The notes: generated by a model not told the origin, from the letters alone. Shown: positions 27,657 through 36,212, counted from the stretch's first letter. The stretch: DNA of 64,000 nucleotides from JBBSBL01 sp963735885 (GCA_963735885.1 CAVTMP010000003.1:124001-188000), one strand, 5' to 3'. Numbers and translations are program-made.

Positions 27657-30347
27657 ATGGAGGCTGAGCGTCCGGAGCGGCCGGAGCGCGGCGTCGGGGC
27701 GGCGCTGCGCGCGGTCGCGGCGTGGGCCGCCCGAAACCCGGCTCCGGTCCTCGGGATCATCGCCGTGCTGGCGCTCACCGGCGCGGTCGCGGCCACGCGC
27801 CTGCAGGCCAGTGCCGGCGCCGACACGCTGCTGCCGCGATCGGCGCCCGAGTACCGGGCCACCGAGGCCTACCGGCGCGACTTCGGGGACGACGCCATCC
27901 TCGTCCTCGTCAGGGGCTACCTGCCGAACCTGCTGCTCACCGCCGACCTGCAGCGGCTCATCGGGCTCGAGCGCTGCCTGGCCGGGACGGCGCCGCAGGG
28001 CGGCCGGCCGGAGGGCGGCCCGGGCGGCCCCTGCGCCGCCCTCGCGCGCACGGGGGACGTCCGGGTGGTGTACGGCCCGGGCACCTTCCTGAGCGAGGCG
28101 GTGGACCAGATCGGCGCCGAGCTCCGCGACGAGATCGCCGCGGCCGGCGCGTCCGTGCGCCGGGCCGCGGCGTCGGCGGCCCGCGAGGCCCGGCGCCGCG
28201 GCCTGGCCCCCGCCGCGCAGGCGGCCCGGGCGCGAGCGGCCGGGCAGGCGGCGCAGGCGGCGGCGGCGGCGCGGCTGGCGCAGCTCGCCGTCCGCTCCGG
28301 TCTCGACCGCATCCCGCGGATCGACGACCCCGCGTTCGTGGCCCAGGTCGTGTTCGATCCCGCGCGCGGTGCCGACGTGCCGAAGGCCCGCTTCGCCTAC
28401 CTCTTCCCGAGCCCGCGCGCGGCACTGGTGCAGGTCCGCCTGCGCCCTGGCATCTCCGACGCCGGGCGGGCGCGGGCGATCCGGCTCGTGCGCGCCGCCA
28501 CCGGGCTGCGGGCCTTCGCCCCGCGCCGCGGCAGCCGCTACGTGGTCACCGGGGCCCCGGTGCTGCTCGACGGCCTGGCGCGGAGCCTGACCTCCTCGCT
28601 GCTCGCCCTGCTCGCCGCGGCGCTGCTGGTGATGGCGGGCACGCTCGCCCTCGTGTTCCGCGTCCGCCTGAGGCTCCTGCCGCTGGCGGTCGCGCTCGCC
28701 GCGACCGGGCTGACCTTCGGGGCGATGGCGGCGCTCGACGCGCCGCTCACCGTCGCCGCCGTGGCGGTGCTCCCGGTGCTGATCGGGCTCGCGGTCGACT
28801 ACGCGGTGCAGTTCCAGGCGCGCGTGCGCGAGACGGAGGCCGCCGGCGCCGGGCGCCGCGCGGCCGTGGTGGCGGGCGCGGGGTCGGGCGGCCCGGCCAT
28901 CGCCGCCGCCGGCCTCGCCACGGTGGCCGGGTTCCTCGCCCTGCTCCTCTCGCCGATCCCGATGGTGCGCGGCTTCGGCGCGCTCCTCGTGGGCGGGGTG
29001 CTCGTCGCCCTGGCCTGTGCGCTGCTCACCGTCTCGGCCGCGCTCACCCTGCCGCCGGCGGGCGGGTGGCGAGCGCGACCGGCGCGGTGGGGCCGGCGGG
29101 CGGCGGGCGCCGCGGACGCCGCGGCGGGCGGTGCGACGGACCTCCTGCGCGCGGTGCCCGGGCTCCGTTCCGCGCCCGCCGCCGTGCGGCGCGCCGTGGC
29201 GGTGGCGCTGCGACGGCCCGGCCGTGTGCTGCTCGCCGCGGTCGCCCTCGCGGCCGTCGGCTGGGGACTGGACTGGCACGCCGAGGTCAACTCCGACGTC
29301 ACCCGTCTCGTGCCCGGGGACCTCCCGGCCCTGCGTGATGTCCGCACGCTGCAGTCCGACACCGGCGTGGCCGGGGAGGTCGACGTCGTCGTGCGCGGTC
29401 GCGACCTCACCCGGCCGGAGGTCGTGCGCTGGATGGCCCGCTACGAGCGCGGCGTCCTGCGCCGCTACGGGTACGTCGAGGCCCGCGGCTGTGCCGCGGC
29501 GACGCTGTGTCCCGCGCTCTCCCTGCCCGACCTCTTCCGGGGGCGGGGGGCGGCCGCCACCCGGGCCCGGATCCAGGCGCTGCTCGCGGCCGTGCCGGCG
29601 TACTTCTCCCAGGCCGTGATCACGCCCGACCGCACGGCCGCCACCCTCGCCTTCGGCATCCGCCTGCTCCCGCTCTCCGCCCAGCAGCGGGTCATCAGCG
29701 ATCTCCGCGGCCGCCTGGCGCCGCCCCCGGGCGTCCGCGCCGAGGTCGCCGGCCTCCCGGTGGTGGCGGCCGCGGCCAACGCGCGCCTCGCGGCGCCCGA
29801 GCGGCGACTGCTCATGCTGCTGGCCGGCCTCGCGGCGGTGGCCGTGGCGCTGCTGCTCGTCTTCCGCCGCCCGCGTCGCGCGCTGATCCCGCTCGTCCCG
29901 ATCGTGCTGGCCACCGGATGGTCCGCGTTGCTCCTGTGGCTCGTCCGGATCCCGCTGAACCCGATGTCGGCGGTCCTCGGAGCGCTGGTCGTCGCGATCT
30001 CGACCGAGTTCAGCGTGCTGCTCTCCGAGCGCTACCGCATCGAGCGCGCGACCGGGCAGGACGTGGCCGGGGCCCTGTGGCGCACCTACCGCTCCACCGG
30101 CACCGCCGTGCTGACCTCCGCCGTGACCGTGATCGCCGGCTTCGGGGTGCTCGTGCTCTCCGACATCCGCATGCTGCGGGAGTTCGGCGCGGTGACGGTC
30201 GTGGACCTGACCGCGGCCCTGGCCGGCGTGCTGCTCGTGCTGCCGGCCGTGCTCGCGCTCGCCGAGCCCGGCGCGCTTCGCGCCCGCCTCGGGCGGACCC
30301 GCCCCGGGGGCCGGGCCGCCGCGCGCGGCGGCGCGCCCGCGGCGTGA
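27657..30347 (+). CDS. RND/MMPL superfamily lipid transporter (HAE3-like)
   Basis: An 896-aa transporter with the duplicated RND layout. TM1 lies at about 30-48, a periplasmic loop runs to ~305 (with an Ala/Arg-rich insertion near 155-210), and TM2-6 lie at about 310-475. The second half repeats this with loop ~525-715 and TM8-12 ~720-870. Proton-relay-type acidic residues occur in TM4 (GLAVDYAVQFQ), and the second half has VAISTEFSVLLSERY. MMPL/HpnN-like members export lipids or hopanoids. It has its own leaderless promoter after the mce terminator, so it is a neighbour of the Mce system rather than a strict operon member. Confidence 0.85.
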   Translation: MEAERPERPERGVGAALRAVAAWAARNPAPVLGIIAVLALTGAVAATRLQASAGADTLLPRSAPEYRATEAYRRDFGDDAILVLVRGYLPNLLLTADLQRLIGLERCLAGTAPQGGRPEGGPGGPCAALARTGDVRVVYGPGTFLSEAVDQIGAELRDEIAAAGASVRRAAASAAREARRRGLAPAAQAARARAAGQAAQAAAAARLAQLAVRSGLDRIPRIDDPAFVAQVVFDPARGADVPKARFAYLFPSPRAALVQVRLRPGISDAGRARAIRLVRAATGLRAFAPRRGSRYVVTGAPVLLDGLARSLTSSLLALLAAALLVMAGTLALVFRVRLRLLPLAVALAATGLTFGAMAALDAPLTVAAVAVLPVLIGLAVDYAVQFQARVRETEAAGAGRRAAVVAGAGSGGPAIAAAGLATVAGFLALLLSPIPMVRGFGALLVGGVLVALACALLTVSAALTLPPAGGWRARPARWGRRAAGAADAAAGGATDLLRAVPGLRSAPAAVRRAVAVALRRPGRVLLAAVALAAVGWGLDWHAEVNSDVTRLVPGDLPALRDVRTLQSDTGVAGEVDVVVRGRDLTRPEVVRWMARYERGVLRRYGYVEARGCAAATLCPALSLPDLFRGRGAAATRARIQALLAAVPAYFSQAVITPDRTAATLAFGIRLLPLSAQQRVISDLRGRLAPPPGVRAEVAGLPVVAAAANARLAAPERRLLMLLAGLAAVAVALLLVFRRPRRALIPLVPIVLATGWSALLLWLVRIPLNPMSAVLGALVVAISTEFSVLLSERYRIERATGQDVAGALWRTYRSTGTAVLTSAVTVIAGFGVLVLSDIRMLREFGAVTVVDLTAALAGVLLVLPAVLALAEPGALRARLGRTRPGGRAAARGGAPAA

Positions 30348-31018
30348 GCCCCGCCGAGGACCGCGCCACCGGAGGCGATCCGGTGCGCCCGCCGGGCGCC
30401 GCACGCTATGGCTGGATCGCGGTCGTGGCCGGCCTGGCGGTCCTCGCCTACATAACGCTGAACACGCTGACCACGAGCGGGCCCGGGTCGGCGGGCCCGG
30501 AGCCCGGCTCGCGCCTGCCGCCGTTCGCCGCGCCGCTCGCGACGAGCAACCTCGACGGCGACGCCAACGTGGCCACGCGCGGCGGCGCCGGCGGACGGGT
30601 CGCCGCCTGCGACGTGGCCGACCGGCGCGCGCTCAACGTGTGCACGCTCGCCCGTCGCCGGCCCGTCGTCCTCGCCTTCCTCGCCGCGCCGGACGACGAC
30701 TGCCGCGCGCAGCTCGACACGATGCAGCGCGTCGCCGCGCGACGTCCGGACGTGGCCTTCGCCGCCGTGGCGATCCGCGGGGATCGCGGCGAGCTCCGCC
30801 GCCTCGTGCGGCGGCGTGGGTGGAGGTTCCCGGTCGCGTGGGACCGCGACGGGGCCGTGGCGAACCTCTACGGCGTCGCCGTGTGCCCGACGGTGGTCTT
30901 CGCGCGGCGCGGCGGGCGCGTCGGCGCCGTGACCATCGGGACGGCGACGCTCGACCCGGCTCGCCTGGCGCGGGAGGTCGGGCGGGTCGCTCCCCTGCGT
31001 CCGGCGGGCGCGCCGTGA
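30344..31018 (+). CDS. Membrane-anchored thioredoxin-fold protein with one active-site cysteine
   Basis: A 224-aa protein starting at GTG 30344, overlapping the transporter stop (GTGA). One membrane helix (about 22-40) precedes an extracytoplasmic redoxin fold. RPVVLAFLAAPDDDC occupies the place of the CxxC motif but has a single Cys120, and the cis-Pro loop reads VAVCPTVVFARRGG. It resembles AhpC/TSA-redoxin or ResA-like proteins with a peroxidatic-type single Cys. Cys89, Cys100 and the CPT Cys could act as resolving partners. Coupling with the RND gene suggests envelope function (inference). Confidence 0.7.
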   Translation: MSPAEDRATGGDPVRPPGAARYGWIAVVAGLAVLAYITLNTLTTSGPGSAGPEPGSRLPPFAAPLATSNLDGDANVATRGGAGGRVAACDVADRRALNVCTLARRRPVVLAFLAAPDDDCRAQLDTMQRVAARRPDVAFAAVAIRGDRGELRRLVRRRGWRFPVAWDRDGAVANLYGVAVCPTVVFARRGGRVGAVTIGTATLDPARLAREVGRVAPLRPAGAP

Positions 31019-31656
31019 GCGAGCCCCGCCGCGGGTGGGTGGCCGAGCCCGTGGCCGCCGAGTTCCCGCGGCTCCGGCTGCTGGAGTCGCTGGTGGCCGC
31101 CGGCCCGCGGCGCAGCCCCGCCGAGGTCCTCCGCCGCCTGGAGCACCTGTCGAGCCGGGTGCGAGGCGCCGATGCCGTCGCCCTGCGCCAGACGCCGGTA
31201 CCGGCCGCCTACCGCGCGTTCTTCCGCCAGGTCGGCCTCGACCCCGACCGCGACCGGCCACCGGGCGAGGCCGCGATCCTCGACCGCCTGGTCGCCGGCG
31301 GCTTCCGCTCGGCGGGCCTCGTGGCCGACGCCTGCACGATCGCGGTCGTGGAGACGGGCGTCCCGGTCTGGGCGCTCGACGACGCCGCGCTCGACGGTCC
31401 GCTCGGCGTGCGGCCGGCCGCCGCCGGCGAGCGCCTCGGCGCCGGGGCACGGGCGATCCCGCTCCCCGCCGGCCGGCTCGTCGTGGCCGACGCCCGGAGG
31501 CTGGTGGGCGTGCTGTTCGGCGATCTCGCGCACGACGTCGGCGTGGCCCGGGGCACCGCGCGGATCCGCCTGTTCGCGATCCTCGTCGCGGGCGTGCCCG
31601 ACCTCCACGCCGAGGAGGCGCTGTGGTCGTGCGCCGAGCTGCTCGGCGGCGAATGA
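31015..31656 (+). CDS. B3/B4 domain protein (PheRS-beta-like editing domain)
   Basis: A 213-aa stand-alone B3/B4 fold. Blocks are RRSPAEVLRRLEHLSSRVRG, PAAYRAFFRQVGLDPDRDRPPGEA, LVADACTIAVVETGVPVWALD and GVLFGDLAHDVGV. In phenylalanyl-tRNA synthetase this module hydrolyses mischarged Tyr-tRNA; free-standing versions are of uncertain function and may act on misacylated tRNA. GTG 31015 overlaps the previous stop, and the next frame may start at 31653 by ATGA, so it sits in the middle of a compact operon. Confidence 0.75.
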   Translation: MSEPRRGWVAEPVAAEFPRLRLLESLVAAGPRRSPAEVLRRLEHLSSRVRGADAVALRQTPVPAAYRAFFRQVGLDPDRDRPPGEAAILDRLVAGGFRSAGLVADACTIAVVETGVPVWALDDAALDGPLGVRPAAAGERLGAGARAIPLPAGRLVVADARRLVGVLFGDLAHDVGVARGTARIRLFAILVAGVPDLHAEEALWSCAELLGGE

Positions 31657-32252
31657 ACGATGCGAGCAGGCGCGTTCGGCGCCCGGCGCCGGTGGTAGAC
31701 TCGCCGCGCCGAGAGGAGGAGGCTGTGGCGTTGCTCGAGCAGGTTCCAACCGCCCCGACCCGCGCCCGGGTCGTCGCGCCGCCGGACGAGCGCGCGGCCC
31801 GTCGGACGCTTCGCGGGCAGATCGCCCGGCTCGAGGGCGAGCTCGGCGCCGCCGTGCTCGCGGCCTACCCGGCCACGTTGCCGGTCCCGTCGCCGGCGCC
31901 GTCGGGGGGTCCGCGACTCCTCGGCCTCGGCGAGCTGGAGCGCATCCGCGACGAGCTGGCCGATCGCCTCGCCACCGCCCGCGGGGACCTCGCCCGGCAG
32001 GCCGCCGCGCAGGCCGAGGCGCGCCTGCTGGTCGAGCGGATGCTGCTGGAGCCCGCGCGCCACAAGTGGGTCAGGGTCTCGCGCGAGGATCTCGGCCTCC
32101 CGGGCTGCGGCCACTGGCACGTGCGCCCCCGCCTCGGGCTCATCGGGATGCTCATGGGGTGGTGGCAGGTCAAGATCTCCTCGGGCTGTCCGTTAGCCGG
32201 GGGTCCCGGGGCCACCCGGGGCCCACAGCCCTTCTCCCGCCCGAGCACATGA
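31653..32252 (+). CDS. Conserved small protein with coiled coil and Cys/His C-terminal motif
   Basis: 199 aa from ATG 31653. The in-frame GTG at 31725 has a much better site (GAGGAGG 5-12 nt upstream) and may be the real start, giving 175 aa. A TAGACT box lies at 31696-31701. The middle is a helical, Ala/Arg/Glu-rich segment typical of a coiled coil. The C-terminus carries HKWVRVSREDLGLPGCGHWHVRPRLG and WWQVKISSGCPL, with Cys/His residues that could bind metal. I do not recognise the family. Confidence 0.6.
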   Translation: MNDASRRVRRPAPVVDSPRREEEAVALLEQVPTAPTRARVVAPPDERAARRTLRGQIARLEGELGAAVLAAYPATLPVPSPAPSGGPRLLGLGELERIRDELADRLATARGDLARQAAAQAEARLLVERMLLEPARHKWVRVSREDLGLPGCGHWHVRPRLGLIGMLMGWWQVKISSGCPLAGGPGATRGPQPFSRPST

Positions 32253-32318
32253 GCGATCCCGCGATCACGCGGCCGTGGCCGCCCGAACCGCGCCACCGGC
32301 CACGGCCGGGCTGACGTC

Positions 32319-32781
32319 GTGGGTCGCCGCAGCCGCAAGCGCGCGATCGGCGACTCGGCGCCGGCGGCGGCGCGCGCGGGCGCCCGAGCCGGCGACGCGC
32401 CGGCGCTCCCGGCGCGACGAGGCGCCGCCCGCGCCCTGGGGATCCTTCCCGCTCGTGGAGATCAGCGTGCTCGTGGCGATCGTGATCGGCGTGTGGGGCC
32501 TGCTCCAGGGCGGCCGCACCGGGATCATCCTGCTGGCCACCGGCTGCGCGCTCGGCTCGCTGGCCGGCCTCGAGGTCTCGATCCGCGAGCACCTCGCGGG
32601 CTATCGCTCGCACACCACCGTCCTGGCCCTCGGACTGGCCGTCGTCGTCGTCGCCGTCCTCTACTTCGCCAGGGTCCCGCGGGTGGTCTTCCTGCCGGCC
32701 GGCGCGGCCGTCTTCGCCGCCGCGTTCTTCGCCCTGCGCGACCTCTTCCGCCGGCGCTCCGGCGGGCTCTCGTTCCGGTGA
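32319..32781 (+). CDS. Small membrane protein, four helices (one probable frameshift)
   Basis: The membrane part is coded in the frame ending at 32781: APWGSFPLVEISVLVAIVIGV, three further hydrophobic segments, and a basic end RRRSGGLSFR. Its natural N-terminus (VGRRSRKRAIGDSAP) is in another frame from GTG 32319. One extra base near 32415 would join them, and the span (463 nt) is one more than a multiple of three. An uncorrected reading in the membrane frame would start at ATG 32275. Function is unknown. Confidence 0.55.
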
Positions 32782-33245
32782 GCGCCGCGCCCGGAACCCC
32801 GCCTCGGCGCATGCGGATCGCCGGGCTCCACCACGTCACCCTGATCTGCCGCGACCTCGACCGCACGACCGCCTTCTATCGCGACCTCCTCGGCCTGGCG
32901 ATCGTCCGCGAGGGCGAGAGCGACGACGATCCGGGCACCCGCCACTTCTGGTTCGGCGACCCGCAGGGCACGCCGGGGACCCTGCTCAGCTTCCTGGAGT
33001 ACCCCTCGATGCCGGCCGGGTCGACCGGCGCGGGCTCCACCCACCATCTCGCCCTCGCGGTGGGCTCGGCCGAGGAGGTGGACGCCTGGCGCGCCTACCT
33101 CACCGACCACGGCGTCCCGGTGAGCGAGGTCTTCGCGCGCGGCGGGCTGCGCTCGGTCTACCTCCGGGACCCGGACGCCCACATCCTCGAGATCACGGCG
33201 GCCGACGTGGTCGGCGGCCCCGCTCAGGCGCCGGCCAGCTCGTAG
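32778..33245 (+). CDS. VOC/glyoxalase superfamily protein
   Basis: A 155-aa VOC domain. HHVTLICRDLDRTTAFYRDLLGL opens the first beta-alpha-beta-beta-beta unit, THHLALAVGS opens the second, and SVYLRDPDAHILEI supplies the C-terminal metal-ligand Glu. Ring-cleaving dioxygenase-like and glyoxalase-like activities are both possible. GTG 32778 overlaps the previous stop (GTGA); ATG 32811 is an alternative start. The 3' end overlaps the convergent IHF gene by 22 bp. Confidence 0.8.
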   Translation: MSAAPGTPPRRMRIAGLHHVTLICRDLDRTTAFYRDLLGLAIVREGESDDDPGTRHFWFGDPQGTPGTLLSFLEYPSMPAGSTGAGSTHHLALAVGSAEEVDAWRAYLTDHGVPVSEVFARGGLRSVYLRDPDAHILEITAADVVGGPAQAPASS

Positions 33246-33580
33246 CCGCCCAGGGATCTCACGCTGCCCGCCGTCAGCCTCGCCGCCAGCGCGCGCCGCT
33301 GGCGCTCGGTCAGCGACCCCACGCTCTTCGTCTCGGAGATCCGGAACGCCGCCAGGAACTTCCGGCAGCGGGTCCCGCCCCAGCGTCGCTGGCTCGTGAG
33401 GACGTCGGCGACGCTCATGCTCGTGGCCTCCCACGGGCAGAGAAGCAGGACCTCCGCGGCCGAGATCTCGCTCTCGGCGATGCGGCGCTTGAGCTCGGCC
33501 CGGGCGAGACGGACCCGGTTGGCCTGCTCGAGCGCGCGCAGGTGCTGCGGCTCCGTGGTGCTGATCGCGGTGATGCTCAT
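33224..33580 (-). CDS. Actinobacterial integration host factor-like DNA-binding protein
   Basis: A 118-aa protein matching the mIHF/sIHF plan: a basic helical N-terminus (RVRLARAELKRRIAESEISAAEVLLL), a central S13-like helix-two-turn-helix (SVADVLTSQRRWGGTRCRKFLAAFRI) and a C-terminal GSLTERQRRALAARL block. Such proteins bend DNA and control nucleoid structure. Normal mIHF is about 105 aa; this copy has a ~13-residue tail and an unusual Trp-Gly-Gly in the lysine/glycine-rich turn. ATG 33580 fits homologue length; the frame is open upstream to ATG 33700. A promoter at 33785-33814 implies a leader of about 200 nt. Confidence 0.78.
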   Translation of the reverse strand: MSITAISTTEPQHLRALEQANRVRLARAELKRRIAESEISAAEVLLLCPWEATSMSVADVLTSQRRWGGTRCRKFLAAFRISETKSVGSLTERQRRALAARLTAGSVRSLGGYELAGA

Positions 33581-33784
33581 CCGTTTGCCGTTTCTCCCGT
33601 TTCTCCCGCGCGGCGCGGGCGCATAGCGATGAGCCGGAGCCTGGCCGGTCCCGGCTTCCTCTCTCTCCCAGGGGTACCGGGGCGAGCTCGGCACGCTCAT
33701 GCGACGTCCCCCGCGGGGGTTGGGCGGCGCCTGGGTGGCGGCCCGCCCGAGAGTGGCGCGTGCGTTCCCGTCCGGTGGTCGCGC

Positions 33785-33814
33785 AGGCTACGCACGCCGG
33801 GGCGGAGCGGTCAA
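33785..33814 (-). promoter_or_regulatory. Promoter of the IHF-like gene
   Basis: On the minus strand, TTGACC (33809-33814) and TAGCCT (33785-33790) are separated by 18 nt. This is the best sigma-70-type pair in the window. Confidence 0.7.
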
Positions 33815-33863
33815 CGCCGCGCTACGCGCTTCATGCGCTAGGAGCGTGCTTTTTCTGTGAACC

Positions 33864-33876
33864 TCCGGTGACCGGA
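33864..33876. promoter_or_regulatory. Inverted repeat upstream of IHF promoter
   Basis: TCCGGT-G-ACCGGA, 50 bp upstream of the -35 box. It is a candidate regulator site or short terminator for the gene ending at 33925. Confidence 0.3.
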
Positions 33877-33924
33877 TTGGCACTGCCGCCGACGGCTGGA
33901 CGGACGTGCGAGCGCGCCGTCGCG

Positions 33925-34938
33925 CTACGGCCGCAGGAGCACCTTGAGGTGCTCGGTGCCGGGCACGGCGAGGGCGGCGAAGACGTCGTCGGCACGGTCG
34001 AGCGGCTCGACGCCGGTGACGAGGGCGGCGGTGGGGATCCGCCGCTCGGCGATCAGCTCGATCGCCTCGGCGAAGTCCTCGCGGCGGTACGCGAACGACG
34101 AGCGGATCTCGGCCTCCTTGACCATCAGCACGAGCTGGGAGATCGCGACGGGCTCCTCGAGGACGCCGAGCAGGACCACGCGGCCCTTCGGCGCCACGAG
34201 CTCGACGGCGAGCTGCGGCGCGGCCGGGTTGCCGGCGCACTCGAAGACCGTGGCCGGCAGCGCGCCGCCCAGCGCCTCGATGGTGCGCATGTGGACCTCG
34301 TCGAGGCCCACCGCCGGGAAGCCGAGCTCGGCGATGCGCCGGGCCCGGTCGGGGCCCCGCTCGATGACCGCGACCCGCTCGAAGCCGCGCGCGCGCAGCG
34401 CCAGGGCGGTCATCACGCCGATCGGGCCGGCGCCGATGATCGCGACCGGGTCGTCGGGCTCCGCCGCGCCGATGGTGATCCCGTGCAGCGCCACGGCGAG
34501 CGGCTCGACGAGCGCCCCGTCGCGGTCGCTGACGGCCTCGGGGAGCCGGAACAGCGCGGAGGCGGGGACCGAGACCGTCTCGGCGAACCCGCCCCGGTTC
34601 GTCCCCATGCCGAGCCCGGTGGTGGCGGCCTCGATGCAGATCTGCTCGTGTCCGGCCACGCAGAGCGGGCAGACACCGCAGGGCAGGAAGGGGAAGACGC
34701 AGACGCGATCGCCCACCGACCAGCCGTCGACCCCCGCTCCGACCTCGAGGAGGTGGCCGGAGAGCTCGTGGCCCATGACCGAGCCCGCCGGGATGGCCGC
34801 CGAGGGCCGCAGGTGGAGGTCCGAGCCGCACACGCCGCAGAAGGCCACGCCGACCCGTACCTCGCCCGGCGCCAGGGGCGGCTCCGCGACCTCGACGGCT
34901 CGGAGCGACCGGTCCTCGGCGATCTCGACCGCGATCAC
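33925..34938 (-). CDS. Zinc-dependent MDR-family dehydrogenase
   Basis: A 337-aa medium-chain dehydrogenase. The catalytic zinc site is in CGVCGSDLH and GHELSGHLLEVG. Structural zinc cysteines lie in PCGVCPLCVAGHEQIC, and the Rossmann motif is IIGAGPIGVMTAL. It resembles threonine, sorbitol and butanediol dehydrogenases; the substrate is not evident. GTG 34938 overlaps the stop of the PLP enzyme upstream (GTGA), so the two act together. With a 2-amino-3-ketobutyrate ligase this would be a threonine pathway (kbl-tdh order). With a serine palmitoyltransferase-like partner it could serve sphingoid metabolism. Confidence 0.82.
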   Translation of the reverse strand: MIAVEIAEDRSLRAVEVAEPPLAPGEVRVGVAFCGVCGSDLHLRPSAAIPAGSVMGHELSGHLLEVGAGVDGWSVGDRVCVFPFLPCGVCPLCVAGHEQICIEAATTGLGMGTNRGGFAETVSVPASALFRLPEAVSDRDGALVEPLAVALHGITIGAAEPDDPVAIIGAGPIGVMTALALRARGFERVAVIERGPDRARRIAELGFPAVGLDEVHMRTIEALGGALPATVFECAGNPAAPQLAVELVAPKGRVVLLGVLEEPVAISQLVLMVKEAEIRSSFAYRREDFAEAIELIAERRIPTAALVTGVEPLDRADDVFAALAVPGTEHLKVLLRP

Positions 34939-36212
34939 GACGAGCCGGGCCCCGGGCCGGGCAGCGGCCCGTGCTCGGCCTCGAAGGCCCGCTTGACCCG
35001 GGCGAAGGCGTCGAGCGCCCGGTCCAGGACCTCCCGGGTGTGGGTGGCCATGACGCTCGTCCGCAGCAGCGCGCCGGCCGGCGGCACGGCCGGGTGGAGC
35101 GCGACGTTGACGTACACGCCGGCGTCGTAGAGCGCCTTCCACAGCAGCGCGGCGCGGAGGTCGTCGCCGACGACGACCGGGACGATCGGCGTGATGATCG
35201 TCCCGCCGTCCGGCAGGGGCTGGGGCTCGATCACGCGGAACCCGAGGTCCGCCAGGCCCGTGTGGAGGTAGGCGGCGTTGTCGAGCACGCGGGCGAAGAG
35301 GGGCGGCCCCTCGTCCGAGCGCGCGATCCGGACGGCGGCGAGCGTCGCGCCCACCGCCGCGGGGACGGCGGCCGCCGTGAAGAGGAAGGAGCGGGCCGAC
35401 ACCCGCAGGAAGTCGATGACCTCGGCCGGCCCGGCGATGACCCCCCCGCAGGACGCCAGCGACTTGGAGAAGGTGCCCATCCGGAGGTCGACCCGGTCCT
35501 CGACCCCGAGCAGCTCGGCCGTCCCGGCGCCGCGCGCGCCGAGGACGCCGAGGGCGTGCGCCTCGTCCACCATGAGCCGCGCGCCGAAGCGCGCGCAGAG
35601 GTCGGCGATCTCGGCCAGCGGGGCGATGTCCCCCTCCATCGAGAAGAGCCCGTCGACGACGACGAGGATGCCCCCGCCGTCGCGGGCGGCCTTCTCGAGG
35701 GTCCGCTCGAGGCGGTCCATCCGGTTGTGGCGGAAGGGCCGGAGCTTGGCGCGGGAGACCAGGCAGCCGTCGAGGATCGAGGCGTGGTCGCCGGAGTCGG
35801 CGACCACGGTGTCCGCCGGCCCGAGGATCGTCCCGAGCGCCCCGAGGTTCGCCTGGTGGCCCGTGGTGAAGACGATCGCCTCCTCGGTCCCCATCCAGGC
35901 GGCGAGCTCGCGCTCGAGCTGGAGGTGCAGGTCGATGGTGCCGTTGAGCAGCCGCGAGCCGGTCAGGCCGGTCCCGTAGCGCTCGAGCGCGTCGCGGGCG
36001 CCCTGGATGACGCGCGGGTCGCCGGTGAGCCCGAGGTAGTTGTTGGACCCGAGCATCACGCGCTCGGCGCCCTCCATCTCGACCACCGGCGCGGCCGGCG
36101 ACTCGAGCCGGCGGAAGTAGGGGAGGACGTCGGCCTCGCGGGCGAAGCGAAGGAGCTCGGCGCGGTCGTGCTCGCGTGCCTTGGCGAACACGTCGACGGA
36201 GGTCGTGGCCAT
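34935..36212 (-). CDS. Alpha-oxoamine synthase, serine palmitoyltransferase-like
   Basis: A 425-aa PLP enzyme of the AONS/KBL/SPT group. It has SNNYLGL, the substrate His in DSGDHASILDG (His143), DEAHALGVLG (Asp216, His219), and PLP-lysine Lys250 in MGTFSKSLASCGG. In KBL and BioF the lysine motif is usually TLGKALGG, whereas FSKSLAS-GG with the following ARSFLFTAA resembles bacterial serine palmitoyltransferases (recollection of the family, not a search). SPT makes 3-ketosphinganine from serine and acyl-CoA or acyl-ACP. It is divergent by 62 bp from a GNAT-like acyltransferase. Glycine C-acetyltransferase is the main alternative. Confidence 0.75.
   Translation of the reverse strand: MATTSVDVFAKAREHDRAELLRFAREADVLPYFRRLESPAAPVVEMEGAERVMLGSNNYLGLTGDPRVIQGARDALERYGTGLTGSRLLNGTIDLHLQLERELAAWMGTEEAIVFTTGHQANLGALGTILGPADTVVADSGDHASILDGCLVSRAKLRPFRHNRMDRLERTLEKAARDGGGILVVVDGLFSMEGDIAPLAEIADLCARFGARLMVDEAHALGVLGARGAGTAELLGVEDRVDLRMGTFSKSLASCGGVIAGPAEVIDFLRVSARSFLFTAAAVPAAVGATLAAVRIARSDEGPPLFARVLDNAAYLHTGLADLGFRVIEPQPLPDGGTIITPIVPVVVGDDLRAALLWKALYDAGVYVNVALHPAVPPAGALLRTSVMATHTREVLDRALDAFARVKRAFEAEHGPLPGPGPGSS

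Larger units (their letters stand above)
33581..33924. other. IHF leader and intergenic region
   Basis: 344 bp with no credible separate gene. It contains the IHF promoter (33785-33814), a 12-bp palindrome CCCCCGCGGGGG near 33705-33716 inside the leader, and an inverted repeat at 33864-33876. No known riboswitch was recognised. Confidence 0.55.

Noticed and set aside
33925..36212. Straight assignment as the kbl-tdh threonine degradation operon
   Set aside because: Kept only as an alternative: the lysine motif of the synthase is SPT-like rather than KBL-like, and the divergent partner is an acyltransferase.
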